Positions 53,685 through 62,337 of a DNA stretch of 64,000 nt are shown here, one piece after another. How positions within the stretch are numbered: the first letter of the stretch is position 1; each line of letters starts with the position of its first letter. The stretch comes from Thalassotalea insulae. GTDB taxonomy: Bacteria > Pseudomonadota > Gammaproteobacteria > Enterobacterales > Alteromonadaceae. The DNA lies in the NCBI RefSeq assembly GCF_030161395.1, contig NZ_BSST01000001.1:992001-1056000 (forward strand). The letters run 5' to 3'. The notes beneath the pieces are model-generated. The model was not told the DNA's origin. It saw nothing but the letters and a program-made list of their open reading frames with translations, and ran no database searches. Made by a program: the position numbers and the translations under genes.

Positions 53685-54851
53685 ATGAATAAGGTTATTC
53701 CTTATGGTAGACAAAATATTTCGAGTGACGATATTGAAGCTGTCATCGAAGTACTACATTCAGATTATCTCACTCAGGGTCCGCTAGTACCTAAATTCGA
53801 ACAAAAAGTAGCGCAATATTGCCAGGCTAGTATGGCTGTAGCTGTAAACAGTGCAACATCAGCACTGCATATAGCGTGCTTAGCACTTGGTGTAAAGGCT
53901 GAAGATAACGTTTGGACTTCACCAATCTCTTTTGTAGCCTCTGCCAATTGCGCACTGTATTGTGGAGCAAACATAGACTTTGTAGATATCGATGTTAACA
54001 CGGGTAATATGTCGATAACGGCTCTCGCCAAAAAATTAGCAATTGCGAAGTTAAATAACTGTTTACCGAAAGTGGTGATACCCGTCCATTTAGCTGGACA
54101 ATCTTGCGATATGCAAGCTATCGCTGAACTCGCTAAACAGTATGATTTTGCCATAATCGAAGATGCATCACATGCTATTGGTGCAAAATATCAAAACCTT
54201 CCAGTTGGCAATTGCTTATACAGTGATATTTGCGTCTTTAGCTTTCATCCAGTAAAAATTGTTACCAGCGCAGAAGGAGGTATGGCACTCACTAATCAGC
54301 CCAAACTAGCAAAACACTTACGACAATATCGAAGTCATGGCATAGTAACTGAGCCTAGCCTGTTTACCGAGCCAAGTCATGGCCCTTGGTACTATCAACA
54401 ACAAACGCTTGGCTTTAACTATAGAATGACTGAGTTGCAGGCGGCATTAGGAATTAGTCAATTAAATCGTTTAGATGATTTTGTTGCAAAACGAAATGAA
54501 TTAGCAAAAACATATGACCAAGCTTTCTCAAAAACAGTTTTAGATAGCTTGTATCAGAATATAGAGACTTACTCTTCATATCATTTATATGTTATACAAC
54601 TCCCTTATAATTGTGCCAATATACATAAGAAAATTTTTACTTCATTAAGGGAAAAAGGCATATTTTCACAAGTACATTATATCCCTATTCATATGCAACC
54701 TTATTATCAACAACTAGGCTTTTCTTTTGGTGATTTCCCAAATGCAGAGCAATATTACCTAAATTCAATTTCAATACCGCTTTACCCTGATTTGACCTCT
54801 CAAGAACAGCAATATGTTATCGATACCTTACTAGCCTTACTAGAGAATTAG
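53685..54851 (+). CDS. pseC: UDP-4-amino-4,6-dideoxy-AltNAc aminotransferase PseC
   Basis: 388-residue PLP enzyme of the DegT/DnrJ/EryC1 family. It aminates C4 of the PseB product using glutamate. Visible are the cofactor pocket SATSALHIACLALG, the Asp of IIEDASHAIGA and the PLP lysine in VFSFHPVKIVTSAEGG. Length and order after pseB match PseC in Pse loci. It is separated by 1 nt from the next gene. Confidence 0.93.
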   Translation: MNKVIPYGRQNISSDDIEAVIEVLHSDYLTQGPLVPKFEQKVAQYCQASMAVAVNSATSALHIACLALGVKAEDNVWTSPISFVASANCALYCGANIDFVDIDVNTGNMSITALAKKLAIAKLNNCLPKVVIPVHLAGQSCDMQAIAELAKQYDFAIIEDASHAIGAKYQNLPVGNCLYSDICVFSFHPVKIVTSAEGGMALTNQPKLAKHLRQYRSHGIVTEPSLFTEPSHGPWYYQQQTLGFNYRMTELQAALGISQLNRLDDFVAKRNELAKTYDQAFSKTVLDSLYQNIETYSSYHLYVIQLPYNCANIHKKIFTSLREKGIFSQVHYIPIHMQPYYQQLGFSFGDFPNAEQYYLNSISIPLYPDLTSQEQQYVIDTLLALLEN

Positions 54852-54852
54852 T

Positions 54853-55737
54853 ATGCAATTAGCCCTAGGAACTGCACAGTTTGGTCTAGATTACGGGATT
54901 TCAAATCAACAAGGCAAAGTAGAGCAATCAGCAGTAAAAGCAATTTTAGCGTATGCTCTACAACAAGGTATTCACACGCTAGATACAGCGATAGCTTATG
55001 GCAATAGTGAGCATGTACTTGGCAAAAACATTCAACATCCTGAATACTTTAATATAATTAGTAAGTTATCTGTTACTGACCTAACTGATAAAGAACTCAC
55101 AGACCAAGTCAAGCAGAGCTGTCAGCGACTAAACAGCCCTTCATTATACGGCTTACTCCTACACAATGCAGATGAACTAACAGGCAAAGATGCAAAGCAA
55201 AATTACCAAAAACTGTTAAATTTAAAAACATTAGGGTTTTGTCATAAAATTGGAGTTTCAGTCTACAACCCGGAGCAGCTACTGACAATTTTAGAAAATT
55301 TCAACGTAGATTTAGTGCAAGTCCCATGTAATATTCTCGATCAACGTTTTCTTGCCACCCCCATTCAACAAAAACTTGAAAAATACAACATTGAAGTACA
55401 CGCCCGTTCACTTTTTCTACAAGGCTTACTTTTAATGAATAGAGAGTCTTTACCCCTCTATTTCCATCAGTTTCAGTATGAATTAGAACGTTTCTACCTG
55501 TATTGTCAGCAACATCAATATAGCCCCATAGAGGCTTGCTTAAGTTTTGCTATGATGCAAAAAGCTATTGATTACTGGGTTGTCGGAATCACTGAGCTTA
55601 ATCAACTAAAAGAAATAACCAAAACAATTAAAGAGTTAAAAAGCTCCCCTTTAAGCGAAAATAGCAACAAACAACTTGCATCAATTGCCACGAACCAACT
55701 AAATTTAATTAACCCTAGCTATTGGTCAACCAGTTAA
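54853..55737 (+). CDS. Aldo/keto reductase family protein in the nonulosonate operon
   Basis: 294 residues, a TIM-barrel oxidoreductase. The N-terminal LALGTAQFGLDYGISN and the catalytic Asp/Tyr region LDTAIAYGNSE are typical, and NADPH is the usual cofactor. No aldo/keto reductase step exists in the textbook pseudaminic or legionaminic routes, so the substrate is unknown. The gene is packed between pseC and the cytidylyltransferase (gaps of 1 nt), which makes a role in the same sugar or its substituent likely. Confidence 0.8.
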   Translation: MQLALGTAQFGLDYGISNQQGKVEQSAVKAILAYALQQGIHTLDTAIAYGNSEHVLGKNIQHPEYFNIISKLSVTDLTDKELTDQVKQSCQRLNSPSLYGLLLHNADELTGKDAKQNYQKLLNLKTLGFCHKIGVSVYNPEQLLTILENFNVDLVQVPCNILDQRFLATPIQQKLEKYNIEVHARSLFLQGLLLMNRESLPLYFHQFQYELERFYLYCQQHQYSPIEACLSFAMMQKAIDYWVVGITELNQLKEITKTIKELKSSPLSENSNKQLASIATNQLNLINPSYWSTS

Positions 55738-55738
55738 A

Positions 55739-56512
55739 ATGAGTATCAATATTATTTTACAAGCACGTATGAGCTCGACGCGCTTACCAGGCAAAGTGCT
55801 TAAACCAATTTTAGGTGTTCCGATGCTTGCTCACCAGCTTGCACGATTAAAACAACTAAAAACGATTAACGACATTATAGTCGCAACCAGTATAGAACCA
55901 GATGATGATGCTATTGAGCAACTTTGTCTTGATTTAAAAATTAACTGTTTTCGGGGAAGCTTAAGTAACGTACTCGAACGTTACTACCAAGCCCATTTGC
56001 AATTTCCAAGTGAGCATGTCATTCGAATTACAGGTGATTGCCCTGTTATTGATGTTAACATTATCAACAAAGTCATTAACTTACACATGTCGACTCATGC
56101 TGACTATACATCCAATTGCATACCAGCTACGTTACCCGATGGTTTGGATGTTGAAATTTTTACGGCCAAAGCGCTAAAAGTTGCGAGAAATAATGCCATT
56201 AGCCCGATAGAATTTGAACATGTGACAACCTATTTTAGAAACCACGCAGAACAATTTAATTACCAAAACTACACTCACCCTACAGATTACTCGCACCTGC
56301 GCTGGACAGTTGATGAGCCAGAAGACTTTGAGTTGATTCAACAATTTTTTCAATATTTATCCCCTAAAAAACCTTATTTTGACCTTAATGACATCCTCGC
56401 ATTACTGACAGAACATCCTGAGCTCAATCAAATAAACAGTAAATTTAAACGCAATGAAGGTTTAAAAAAGTCACAATTAGCCGATAACTTAATATCGAAA
56501 CAACAGAAGTAA
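55739..56512 (+). CDS. SpsF-type cytidylyltransferase (probable CMP-nonulosonate synthetase)
   Basis: 257 residues of the NeuA/KdsB/SpsF nucleotidyltransferase group. The N-terminal nucleotide loop is ILQARMSSTRLPGKVL, and RITGDCPVID carries the metal-binding Asp. The final step before transfer is CMP activation of the nonulosonic acid, and this is the only candidate here. The form is closer to SpsF of Bacillus than to Campylobacter PseF. The C-terminal 25 residues are Lys/Gln-rich. Confidence 0.82.
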   Translation: MSINIILQARMSSTRLPGKVLKPILGVPMLAHQLARLKQLKTINDIIVATSIEPDDDAIEQLCLDLKINCFRGSLSNVLERYYQAHLQFPSEHVIRITGDCPVIDVNIINKVINLHMSTHADYTSNCIPATLPDGLDVEIFTAKALKVARNNAISPIEFEHVTTYFRNHAEQFNYQNYTHPTDYSHLRWTVDEPEDFELIQQFFQYLSPKKPYFDLNDILALLTEHPELNQINSKFKRNEGLKKSQLADNLISKQQK

Positions 56513-56516
56513 AGCC

Positions 56517-57806
56517 ATGGCAAACAGATATCAAAAATCTATAGACTTACTTAAACAAGCGGAAAAAACAATTCCTCTTGGCTCACAAACCTTTAGTAAA
56601 AGTAAATTTTCCTACCCAGAAGGCGCATCCCCACTATTTATCGAGCGAGCTAACGGCTGTCATGCTTGGGACGTTGACGGTAACCTTTATATTGATTTTG
56701 TTAGTGGCTTACTCTCCGTTTCTTTAGGTTTTTGCGATCCTGATATTGATGCCGCTGTTATCAAACAAATAAAATCAGGCGTCACTTTTTCGTTACCCCA
56801 TAAACTAGAAATGGAGCTAGCTGAATTAATTGTAGAACTAGTCCCTTGTGCTGAAATGGTACGTTTTGGCAAAAATGGCAGTGATGCAACATCTGCTGCG
56901 ATTCGCCTTGCAAGAGCCTATACAGGCCGCGAACATGTCGCTGTTTGTGGTTACCACGGCTGGCAAGATTGGTATATAGGTTCAACCACTAGAGATTTAG
57001 GCGTGCCAGAAGCGACCAAAGCACTTACGCATAAATTTGAATTTAATAATATCGCTTCATTAGAAAAGCTATTTTCCAAGCAATCAGAACAACTTGCTGC
57101 TGTTATCATGGAGCCGATGAATATCGCCTATCCTGAAGATAATTTTTTAGCAAAGGTCAAAGAGTTGTGCCATCAGCATGGTACTTTACTTATTTTTGAT
57201 GAAACCATAACAGGCTTTCGTTTTGCTTTAGGTGGTGCACAAGCCCTATTTAATGTGACACCAGACCTTGCAACTTTAGGTAAAGGTATGGCAAACGGCT
57301 ACCCACTGTCCGTAGTTACTGGCCGCAAAGATATCATGGCTTTTATGGAAGATATTTTTTTCTCAGGTACTTTTGCTGGAGAAACGCTTTCACTTGCTGC
57401 AGCTAAAACCACTATAGATAAAATGAGAACAAACAACGTCTTAACACATATCCATCAGTTGGGAGAGTATTTAAAAAGTCAACTTTGTAAACTTATCGAT
57501 GAACTCAATGCGAATGAATGGCTATCGGTTACTGGTCACCCAGCTTGGTCTTTCTTACATATTACCGATTATGGTAACTACTCTGCGCTACAGTTAAAAT
57601 CACTATTGTTACAAGAAATGGCTGCACGAGGCATTTTGCTCGGAGGTGGTCATAACCTTAATTTTGCTCATCAGAAAGAAGACATTGATGCGCTACTTAA
57701 CGCTTATCAAGAAGTACTTTCATTGATTAAAAGCACGGTTAAACATGAAAACTTTGAGCACGTTTTTCATGGTAAGCTACTTGAGCCTGTGTTTAAGGTT
57801 AGGTAA
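56517..57806 (+). CDS. Class III PLP aminotransferase, glutamate-1-semialdehyde aminomutase-like
   Basis: 429 residues. Class III aminotransferase with WDVDGNLYIDFVSGLLSVSLG at the start, the EPMN segment, the IFDETITGFRF Asp and the PLP lysine in LATLGKGMANGYPL. It resembles HemL, but its position in a sugar operon and an altered C-terminus argue against heme synthesis. It may aminate an additional keto carbon made by the neighbouring reductase pathway. Substrate unknown. It lies 4 nt after the cytidylyltransferase. Confidence 0.8.
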   Translation: MANRYQKSIDLLKQAEKTIPLGSQTFSKSKFSYPEGASPLFIERANGCHAWDVDGNLYIDFVSGLLSVSLGFCDPDIDAAVIKQIKSGVTFSLPHKLEMELAELIVELVPCAEMVRFGKNGSDATSAAIRLARAYTGREHVAVCGYHGWQDWYIGSTTRDLGVPEATKALTHKFEFNNIASLEKLFSKQSEQLAAVIMEPMNIAYPEDNFLAKVKELCHQHGTLLIFDETITGFRFALGGAQALFNVTPDLATLGKGMANGYPLSVVTGRKDIMAFMEDIFFSGTFAGETLSLAAAKTTIDKMRTNNVLTHIHQLGEYLKSQLCKLIDELNANEWLSVTGHPAWSFLHITDYGNYSALQLKSLLLQEMAARGILLGGGHNLNFAHQKEDIDALLNAYQEVLSLIKSTVKHENFEHVFHGKLLEPVFKVR

Positions 57807-57808
57807 TA

Positions 57809-59365
57809 ATGAAAATAGCTTTTCGTGTTGATGCATCAAATGTTATAGGTATAGGCCATGTTATGCGTTGCTTAACGTTGGCCAAAGCATTAACAGAACG
57901 TGGCGCTGAAATTTGCTTTATCTCTAGAATCCTTACAGGTCATATCTTCGCTGATATAATCGCTGCTGGTTATCAAGTATATCCTTTACCAAAGCCGAGA
58001 AAAAAAATAATTAAGTCAGATACATCTACTTGGTTAGGAGAGTCATTCGACACGGAAATAGAACAAATTAGTCCTTACTTTACTACTTCTTCAATAAAAA
58101 GTAACAAAGTTGATTTATTGATTGTTGATCACTACGCAATTGATAAGTATTGGCACCAAGCAATGCGGCCTTACTGTCAAAAGCTAATGGTCATTGATGA
58201 CCTCGCAAACCGTGAATACGATTGTGATATATTGTTAGATCAAACATTAAACCGACAAGCGACTAGTTATAAAAATCTAGTGCCAAATCATTGCCTATTG
58301 ATGTTAGGGCAAGCGTATATGTTACTTAGAGAAGAGTTTTCTCTGTGGCGAGAGCAAGCTCAAATAAAAAGAAAAAAGGCAAATCTAACAACCTCCAGCA
58401 TTTTACTTATGCTAGGTGGTAGTGATCCATTAAAAATGGTGACTGAGACATTATCAGCTTTTGGACGATTACAAAAAGAAGGAAAAAATTCCAGCTTAAC
58501 CATCATATTACCAAGTAATATTCAATTTTCTGATCGTGTTCATGAAAAAATTAAGGGTATAACTAATATCCAATTGATTATTGGATCTGACAACGTTGCT
58601 GAACTTATGTATCAAGCAGACATAGCTATTGGTAGTTGTGGTTCAGTTTCTTGGGAGCGTTGTAGTCTTGGTTTACCAACTCTTTCAATAGTCACGGCTG
58701 AAAATCAAATAACATTAAACCAAGAATTAAATAAGCAAAATGCTGTTTTAACAACGGGGTTAATTGATGAAATAAATGCTACACGTATTTATCAAAATTT
58801 AATGGTACTACTCAATGATAATACTCTGTATCAACAATTAAGTAGAAACGCTTTCACTTGCTGTGATGCTAATGGTTCAAGGCGAGTTACGCCAATACTC
58901 ATTGGGTTAAATCAAGAACTAACGTTAAGACCTGCAACGGCACTTGATAAAGAACTACTATTCTCTTGGCAACGTCAAGAAAGTATTCGTCAATATTCAA
59001 ATACCCCAAAGCCACCAAGTTGGCATGAGCATTCCTTATGGTTTGATAAATGTATACTCGATAAAAATAAAGAGCTATTTATATTAACACTAGCCAACCA
59101 GCAAGCTGTTGGCATGATACGTTTAGATAAATCTACACCAATTGAGGTAAAGTCAACTAAACCTACTCATACGATTTCAATTATTATCGATCCACAATTC
59201 CAAGGAAAAAAACTTGGGCTTTTAGCACTAAAAACGTTAATAAAGCAAAAACCCAATAGCTATTTTTTAGCGCAGGTGCACCCAGAAAATGTGCCATCCA
59301 ATAAATTATTTTTATTGGCTGGCTTTACAAAAATATCAACAGATATGTACCAACATTCAACGTAA
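57809..59365 (+). CDS. pseG: PseG-PseH fusion: UDP-sugar hydrolase plus GNAT acetyltransferase
   Basis: 518 residues. Residues 1-350 are PseG, a GT-B-like hydrolase that removes UDP from UDP-2,4-diacetamido-trideoxy-altrose. Marks are FRVDASNVIGIGHVMRCL, the VVDHYAID-type Asp/His segment (LIVDHYAIDKYW), MLGGSDPLK, and GSCGSVSWERCSLGLP. Residues about 365-518 are a GNAT domain similar to PseH (LRPATALDKELLFSWQRQES, with a late QGKKLGLLALKTL acetyl-CoA loop), which acetylates the C4 amine. Typical PseG is about 340 residues, so this is a two-step fusion. It lies 2 nt after the aminotransferase. Confidence 0.88.
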   Translation: MKIAFRVDASNVIGIGHVMRCLTLAKALTERGAEICFISRILTGHIFADIIAAGYQVYPLPKPRKKIIKSDTSTWLGESFDTEIEQISPYFTTSSIKSNKVDLLIVDHYAIDKYWHQAMRPYCQKLMVIDDLANREYDCDILLDQTLNRQATSYKNLVPNHCLLMLGQAYMLLREEFSLWREQAQIKRKKANLTTSSILLMLGGSDPLKMVTETLSAFGRLQKEGKNSSLTIILPSNIQFSDRVHEKIKGITNIQLIIGSDNVAELMYQADIAIGSCGSVSWERCSLGLPTLSIVTAENQITLNQELNKQNAVLTTGLIDEINATRIYQNLMVLLNDNTLYQQLSRNAFTCCDANGSRRVTPILIGLNQELTLRPATALDKELLFSWQRQESIRQYSNTPKPPSWHEHSLWFDKCILDKNKELFILTLANQQAVGMIRLDKSTPIEVKSTKPTHTISIIIDPQFQGKKLGLLALKTLIKQKPNSYFLAQVHPENVPSNKLFLLAGFTKISTDMYQHST

Positions 59366-59420
59366 AGTGGATGCTATATTATATATGCTTAAACATTCAG
59401 AATTGAGACAAGAACTATCT

Positions 59421-60473
59421 ATGGAAATAGAAATAGATGGCCGAAAAATAGGCCCTAATTATCCACCTTATATCATTGCAGAATTGTCGGCTAATCATAA
59501 CGGTGATATTAAAAAAGCACTTAAAGCTATCGAAGTTGCAGCTCAAACAGGTGTTGATGCAATAAAAATCCAAAGCTATACAGCAGATACTATGACCATT
59601 AAAAGCGATCAGCCCGACTTTCAAATAACTGGTGGCTTATGGGATGGCTATTCTCTATATGACCTATATAAATGGGCGGAGACTCCTTATGAGTGGCATA
59701 AAGCAATTTTTGAAAAAGCAAAACAAGTTGGCATAACATTATTTTCGACGCCTTTTGATGAAACTGCTGTTGATTTGCTCGAAGAGTTAAATGCACCAGC
59801 ATATAAAATAGCCTCTTTTGAAATTACAGATTTACCATTGATTGAAAAAGTAGCCCAAACAGGCAAGCCAATAATTATGTCAACAGGGATGGCAAACATA
59901 GAAGAAATTGATGAAGCAATTGCAACTGCAAAAAGCAATGGTTGTCAACAACTTGTCGTTCTTCATTGCATTAGCGGGTATCCAACGCCATATGAACAAG
60001 CTAATTTAGCCACAATTCCAGATCTTGCTAAACGCTTTGACATATTGGTTGGACTCTCAGATCATACCGTAGAAACAACAGTATCGGTGACCTCGATTGC
60101 TTTAGGCGCGTGTGTAATTGAAAAACATTTTACACTTAATAAAAACGAGCCCAGTCCAGACGTAGAATTCTCTTTAGATCCCATAGAATTTAAACAGCTA
60201 GTAAAAGAAACTAAAATTGCTTATGCCGCTATAGGCCATGCAGGCTATGAATGTAAAACTGCGGAGCTTGATAACCGAAAATTTCGTCGTTCCTTGTATT
60301 TTGTACAACCTATTAGAAAAGGCGAAACAATTACAAGTAAACATGTTAAACGTATTCGTCCTGGTTTTGGTTTAGCACCTAAACATTTAAAAAGTATTCT
60401 AGGTAAAACTGTAAACTGTAATATCTCAGCCGGCACAGCTGTTAATTGGAAGCTAATTAATCATGACATCTAA
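59421..60473 (+). CDS. pseI: Pseudaminic acid synthase PseI
   Basis: 350 residues. TIM-barrel NeuB-family synthase that condenses the hexose with phosphoenolpyruvate to give pseudaminic acid. Marks are IIAELSANHNGD near the start, IKIQSYTADTMT, LSDHT and KHFTL. The C-terminal SAF (antifreeze-like) domain (about 290-350) has FVQPIRKGETI and RPGFGLAPKH. The ATG at 59421 gives the usual N-terminus IEIDGRKIG. An in-frame ATG at 59385 would add 12 residues. NeuB and LegI are relatives, but IKIQSYTADT favours the PseI group. Confidence 0.92.
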   Translation: MEIEIDGRKIGPNYPPYIIAELSANHNGDIKKALKAIEVAAQTGVDAIKIQSYTADTMTIKSDQPDFQITGGLWDGYSLYDLYKWAETPYEWHKAIFEKAKQVGITLFSTPFDETAVDLLEELNAPAYKIASFEITDLPLIEKVAQTGKPIIMSTGMANIEEIDEAIATAKSNGCQQLVVLHCISGYPTPYEQANLATIPDLAKRFDILVGLSDHTVETTVSVTSIALGACVIEKHFTLNKNEPSPDVEFSLDPIEFKQLVKETKIAYAAIGHAGYECKTAELDNRKFRRSLYFVQPIRKGETITSKHVKRIRPGFGLAPKHLKSILGKTVNCNISAGTAVNWKLINHDI

Positions 60474-60623
60474 TATCTACTTGATAAACTGTAGCAAAAG
60501 ACCTTCTTTTGGCTTTGAAGTCACTTTGTATTTCATTAAAATAAACTCCCTAAAACGATAACAAGCTGGCATATATTTAGCTTAAATAATGTGAGGAAGT
60601 ATGTTATTGACGCGAATTAAACT

Positions 60624-61220
60624 ATGATAAAAATTATCGACAAACAGATCTCAGAGATTTATCTACAAGAGATTACATTAGATGATATTTCTTCAACTTA
60701 CGTAGATTGGTTGAACGACTCGTCAATAAACCAATTTCTTGAAACTCGATTTCAAAAACAAGATATCACTTCGATAACCCAGTTTGTAACAAACATTATA
60801 AATTCAGACAAAGAGTTTTTATTTACCATTAGACTCAAAAAAACAGGCCATCATATCGGTAATATTAAAATAGGCCCTATTTATTTTCACCATGGGATAG
60901 GAGATGTAAGCTTATTCATTGGCGATAAAAACTTCTGGGGTTTGGGCTTCGCTAATAAAGCAATTAAGCTCATTAGCCAATACGCTTTTGAACAATTAAA
61001 GCTAAGAAAACTTATGGCCTATTCATATAAATCAAATATTGCAAGTATAAAAGCATTTTTGAAAGCTGGCTATCTCCAAGAAGGAGTCAGGAAGCTACAT
61101 TATATCGATAATAATGGTATCCCAAATGACCTTATAGAATTATGCTACTTTAATTCTCAATATGATAAGAGTTACCTTAATGATTTGTTTATAGAAAAAA
61201 CTAGTGACAAAGATAATTAG
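60624..61220 (+). CDS. RimJ/RimL-type GNAT N-acetyltransferase
   Basis: 198 residues, single GNAT domain. It shows the WLNDSSINQFLE beginning and GNIKIGPI, then the acetyl-CoA loop GDKNFWGLGFANKAIKLI, and a final NIASIKAFLKAGYLQEG segment. It may acylate an amino sugar, as the WbmD/PseH-like members do. It is preceded by a 150-nt gap holding a GAGGAAG ribosome-like site and an eight-codon reading frame that overlaps this ATG. It is separate from the GNAT domain fused to PseG. Confidence 0.82.
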   Translation: MIKIIDKQISEIYLQEITLDDISSTYVDWLNDSSINQFLETRFQKQDITSITQFVTNIINSDKEFLFTIRLKKTGHHIGNIKIGPIYFHHGIGDVSLFIGDKNFWGLGFANKAIKLISQYAFEQLKLRKLMAYSYKSNIASIKAFLKAGYLQEGVRKLHYIDNNGIPNDLIELCYFNSQYDKSYLNDLFIEKTSDKDN

Positions 61221-61254
61221 CTAAATTTTCACCTAGCCTGAGGCAGCGATAAAA

Positions 61255-62337
61255 ATGAGCAGTACAGAAAATAAATTAAACAAGCCAGACATTCTAGATT
61301 GCACACTTAGAGATGGAAGTTATGAAATTGACTTTCAATTTTCTTATGATGATACAGTGACTATCGCCGCCGCCTTGGACAAATCAGGGATAAAATTAAT
61401 CGAAGTTGGGCACGGTATTGGTTTAGGTGCTTCAGAAGCAGGGTTGGGAGTTGCTGCTGATACTGATGAAAATTATATGAAAGCGGCAGCCACAGCTATT
61501 AGCTCCGCAAAATGGGGCATGTTTTGTATACCTGGAATAGCAAATTTGGCTCATTTAAATATAGCGAAAGACTATGGCATGGATTTTATTCGCATAGGGA
61601 CAAACGTTGATGACTATAAAAAAGCGTACCCTTTTATTGAAAAAGCTAAAGCATTAGGAATGACAGTATGCTCTAACTTTATGAAATCTTATACTTCTGA
61701 GCCAAGTGATTTTGCAGAAATAGCACACGATGCATCAGAAAAAGGCAGTGATTTTATATATATAGTTGATTCTGCTGGAGGCATGTTACCACAAGAATTA
61801 AAAAATTATATTCATATAATAAAAGGTAAGTTTCCAAATATAAAGCTAGGTTTCCATGGTCATAACAACCTAGGTTTGGGAATGGCAAACAGCTTAATTG
61901 CACAAGAAAATGGAGTCGAGTTGATTGATACATCACTTCAAGGCTTTGGTCGCAGCGCAGGTAATACAGCCACTGAACATTTTATTTGCGCTTTAATGCG
62001 TAAAGGCATACTACTCGACATAGATCCCATTGAACTAATGACAATAGGAGAAAAACATATTAAACCCCTTATTCAAAAAAGAGGGTTATCTTCAATTGAT
62101 ATTACCTCTGGCTTAGGGCAATTTCACTCCAGTTATATGCCAATAATTACCGATGTAGCCAAAAAATACCGTGTTGACCCAAGAAGATTGATTATTGCCG
62201 TATGCCAACATGACCAATTAAATGCTCCTAAACCATTAGTGGAGAAAGTAGCTTCCTTATTACAAAAGCAAGATTCTACATCCAAGTGGCAGCCACTTTA
62301 TCAGCACTATGCAATTAATGAGCAGGGAGAGTATTAA
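61255..62337 (+). CDS. DmpG-like aldolase (HMGL family) in a sugar operon
   Basis: 360 residues of the HMG-CoA lyase-like metal-dependent TIM-barrel family. It has DCTLRDGSYE at the start, the metal His pair in GFHGHNNLG, and a C-terminal communication-type domain (SGLGQFHSSYMP) as in 4-hydroxy-2-oxovalerate aldolase DmpG. The family joins or splits pyruvate and an aldehyde. The usual partner acetaldehyde dehydrogenase is missing. Its stop overlaps the next ATG (TAATG), so it probably works with the acyl ligase on a small hydroxy-keto acid used as an acyl group. That is inference. Confidence 0.82.
   Translation: MSSTENKLNKPDILDCTLRDGSYEIDFQFSYDDTVTIAAALDKSGIKLIEVGHGIGLGASEAGLGVAADTDENYMKAAATAISSAKWGMFCIPGIANLAHLNIAKDYGMDFIRIGTNVDDYKKAYPFIEKAKALGMTVCSNFMKSYTSEPSDFAEIAHDASEKGSDFIYIVDSAGGMLPQELKNYIHIIKGKFPNIKLGFHGHNNLGLGMANSLIAQENGVELIDTSLQGFGRSAGNTATEHFICALMRKGILLDIDPIELMTIGEKHIKPLIQKRGLSSIDITSGLGQFHSSYMPIITDVAKKYRVDPRRLIIAVCQHDQLNAPKPLVEKVASLLQKQDSTSKWQPLYQHYAINEQGEY

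Noticed and set aside
56517..57806. Calling the class III aminotransferase hemL
   Set aside because: Location inside a sugar operon with 2-4 nt gaps on both sides and a changed C-terminal region argue for a different substrate, despite the fold.
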